From assembly GCF_938031315.1 (NCBI RefSeq), contig NZ_CALHHT010000177.1, positions 1 through 5,651 on the forward strand: DNA of 5,651 nt, read 5' to 3'. The translations under genes were made by a program, and so were the position numbers. Shown here one piece after another: positions 5,357 to 5,651 of the stretch. This stretch comes from an uncultured Campylobacter sp. (lineage in GTDB: Bacteria > Campylobacterota > Campylobacteria > Campylobacterales > Campylobacteraceae). Under the pieces are notes generated by a model that was given only the letters and a program-made list of their open reading frames with translations, ran no database searches and was not told the origin of the DNA. How positions within the stretch are numbered: the stretch's first letter is position 1; each line of letters opens with the position of its first letter.

Positions 5357-5383
5357 ATTATATTTGTGGTGCCTGCGCGCAGG
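5357..5383 (-). promoter_or_regulatory. Second upstream TATAAT with an adjacent 12-bp palindrome, possible operator
   Basis: Minus-strand TATAAT (5362-5357) would start transcription near 5350, giving proB a leader of about 115 nt. Just upstream, at roughly -22 to -33, lies the perfect palindrome CCTGCGCGCAGG (5372-5383), GC-rich within AT-rich DNA. Its placement fits a repressor site, but no regulator is identified and a 12-bp palindrome can arise by chance. Confidence 0.3.
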
Positions 5384-5466
5384 TTTAAATTTAATTTGGC
5401 GTTGTCGCGCTGCGAGTTTTAAATTTTGGCGGAGTAAATTTTATAAATTTGACTTTAAATTTAAAA

Positions 5467-5496
5467 GTATCGCAGGTTAAATTTAGCCTGCGATAC
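5467..5496 (-). terminator. Terminator-like hairpin, with a second hairpin adjoining
   Basis: GTATCGCAGG (5467-5476) and CCTGCGATAC (5487-5496) form a perfect 10-bp stem with a 10-nt loop that can pair further at its base. On the minus strand it is followed by TTTTAAATTT, giving a short T-run for leftward transcription. A second 7-bp inverted repeat, CGAAATA (5496-5502) and TATTTCG (5514-5520), shares its edge base. Likely a backup terminator isolating proB from its upstream neighbour. Confidence 0.5.
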
Positions 5497-5542
5497 GAAA
5501 TAAAATTTGCAAGTATTTCGAGGCGATTTTTGGGGTTGCGCG

Positions 5543-5594
5543 GCTAAAATTTTGCGCAGGCTAGACAAAATAGTCTGCCAAGCAAAATTTTAGC
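5543..5594. repeat. Perfect-armed palindrome, copy A of the repeat at 1219-1335
   Basis: GCTAAAATTTTGC (5543-5555) and GCAAAATTTTAGC (5582-5594) pair perfectly over 13 bp. Inside, GGC-T-AGAC (5559-5566) pairs with GTCTGCC (5573-5579) apart from one bulged T, around an AAAATA loop. The central GCTAGACAAAATAGTCTGC aligns in the same orientation with the centre of the repeat downstream of proA. Short, palindromic, intergenic and repeated, it fits a REP- or MITE-like element. Confidence 0.65.
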
Positions 5595-5603
5595 AAGCTC
5601 CGC

Positions 5604-5623
5604 AAAAAGCGTCCGAAAGACGC
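5604..5623 (-). terminator. Rho-independent terminator of a gene beyond the right edge
   Basis: On the minus strand GCGTC-TTTCG-GACGC forms a GC-rich 5-bp stem (5609-5623) followed directly by TTTTT (5608-5604). The order stem then T-run is correct only for leftward transcription, implying a minus-strand gene ending just right of the window. The stem is short but compact. Confidence 0.55.
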
Positions 5624-5651
5624 CACAAATTAGCCTATATTCTCACCAGCT

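Noticed and set aside
1..5651. CRISPR array, tRNA or rRNA
   Set aside because: No regularly spaced repeats and no cloverleaf or rRNA segment were seen on either strand.

Overview
The window looks like a chromosomal segment from a Campylobacter, probably one of the more GC-rich oral species. This is inferred from the pervasive AAATTTTAAA-type intergenic DNA, TGnTATAAT/TATAAT promoters with no clear -35, and proteins of epsilonproteobacterial character; the species cannot be fixed. Every convincing protein gene lies on the minus strand, so the window reads right to left.

Right to left: 5236-5651 is non-coding. It holds a Rho-independent terminator for a gene outside the window, a strong palindromic repeat, a second terminator-like hairpin and the proB promoter region. 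proB (4114-5235, glutamate 5-kinase with PUA domain) is followed by a decayed EF-hand secreted or lipoprotein gene (3798-4067). Then comes about 360 bp without a credible gene, a 61-nt three-way-junction RNA fold (3466-3526), and an AT-rich gene for a HEPN/Abi_2-like abortive-infection protein (2683-3438). proA (1414-2673, gamma-glutamyl phosphate reductase) starts 9 nt after it. A stem-loop follows proA, then a second copy of the palindromic repeat and AT-rich spacer. Last are a promoter, a multi-pass membrane protein gene (365-964) and the first 105 codons of tag (1-316, 3-methyladenine DNA glycosylase I).

ProB and ProA catalyse the first two steps of proline synthesis from glutamate. Here they are separated by a presumed defence island. 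The HEPN protein carries the RNxxxH RNase motif, is clearly lower in G+C than proA and proB, and its stop codon overlaps the proA ribosome binding site. Directly upstream, a perfect extended -10 (TGTTATAAT) on the opposite strand would start a transcript at the first base of the three-way-junction fold. A HEPN/Abi_2 toxin beside a compact structured RNA suggests an RNA-antitoxin toxin-antitoxin system of the AbiF kind. This is the most interesting hypothesis in the window and is untested.

The two palindromic repeats (1219-1335 and 5543-5594) share a core in the same orientation and bracket the pro region, which suggests a dispersed REP- or MITE-like family.
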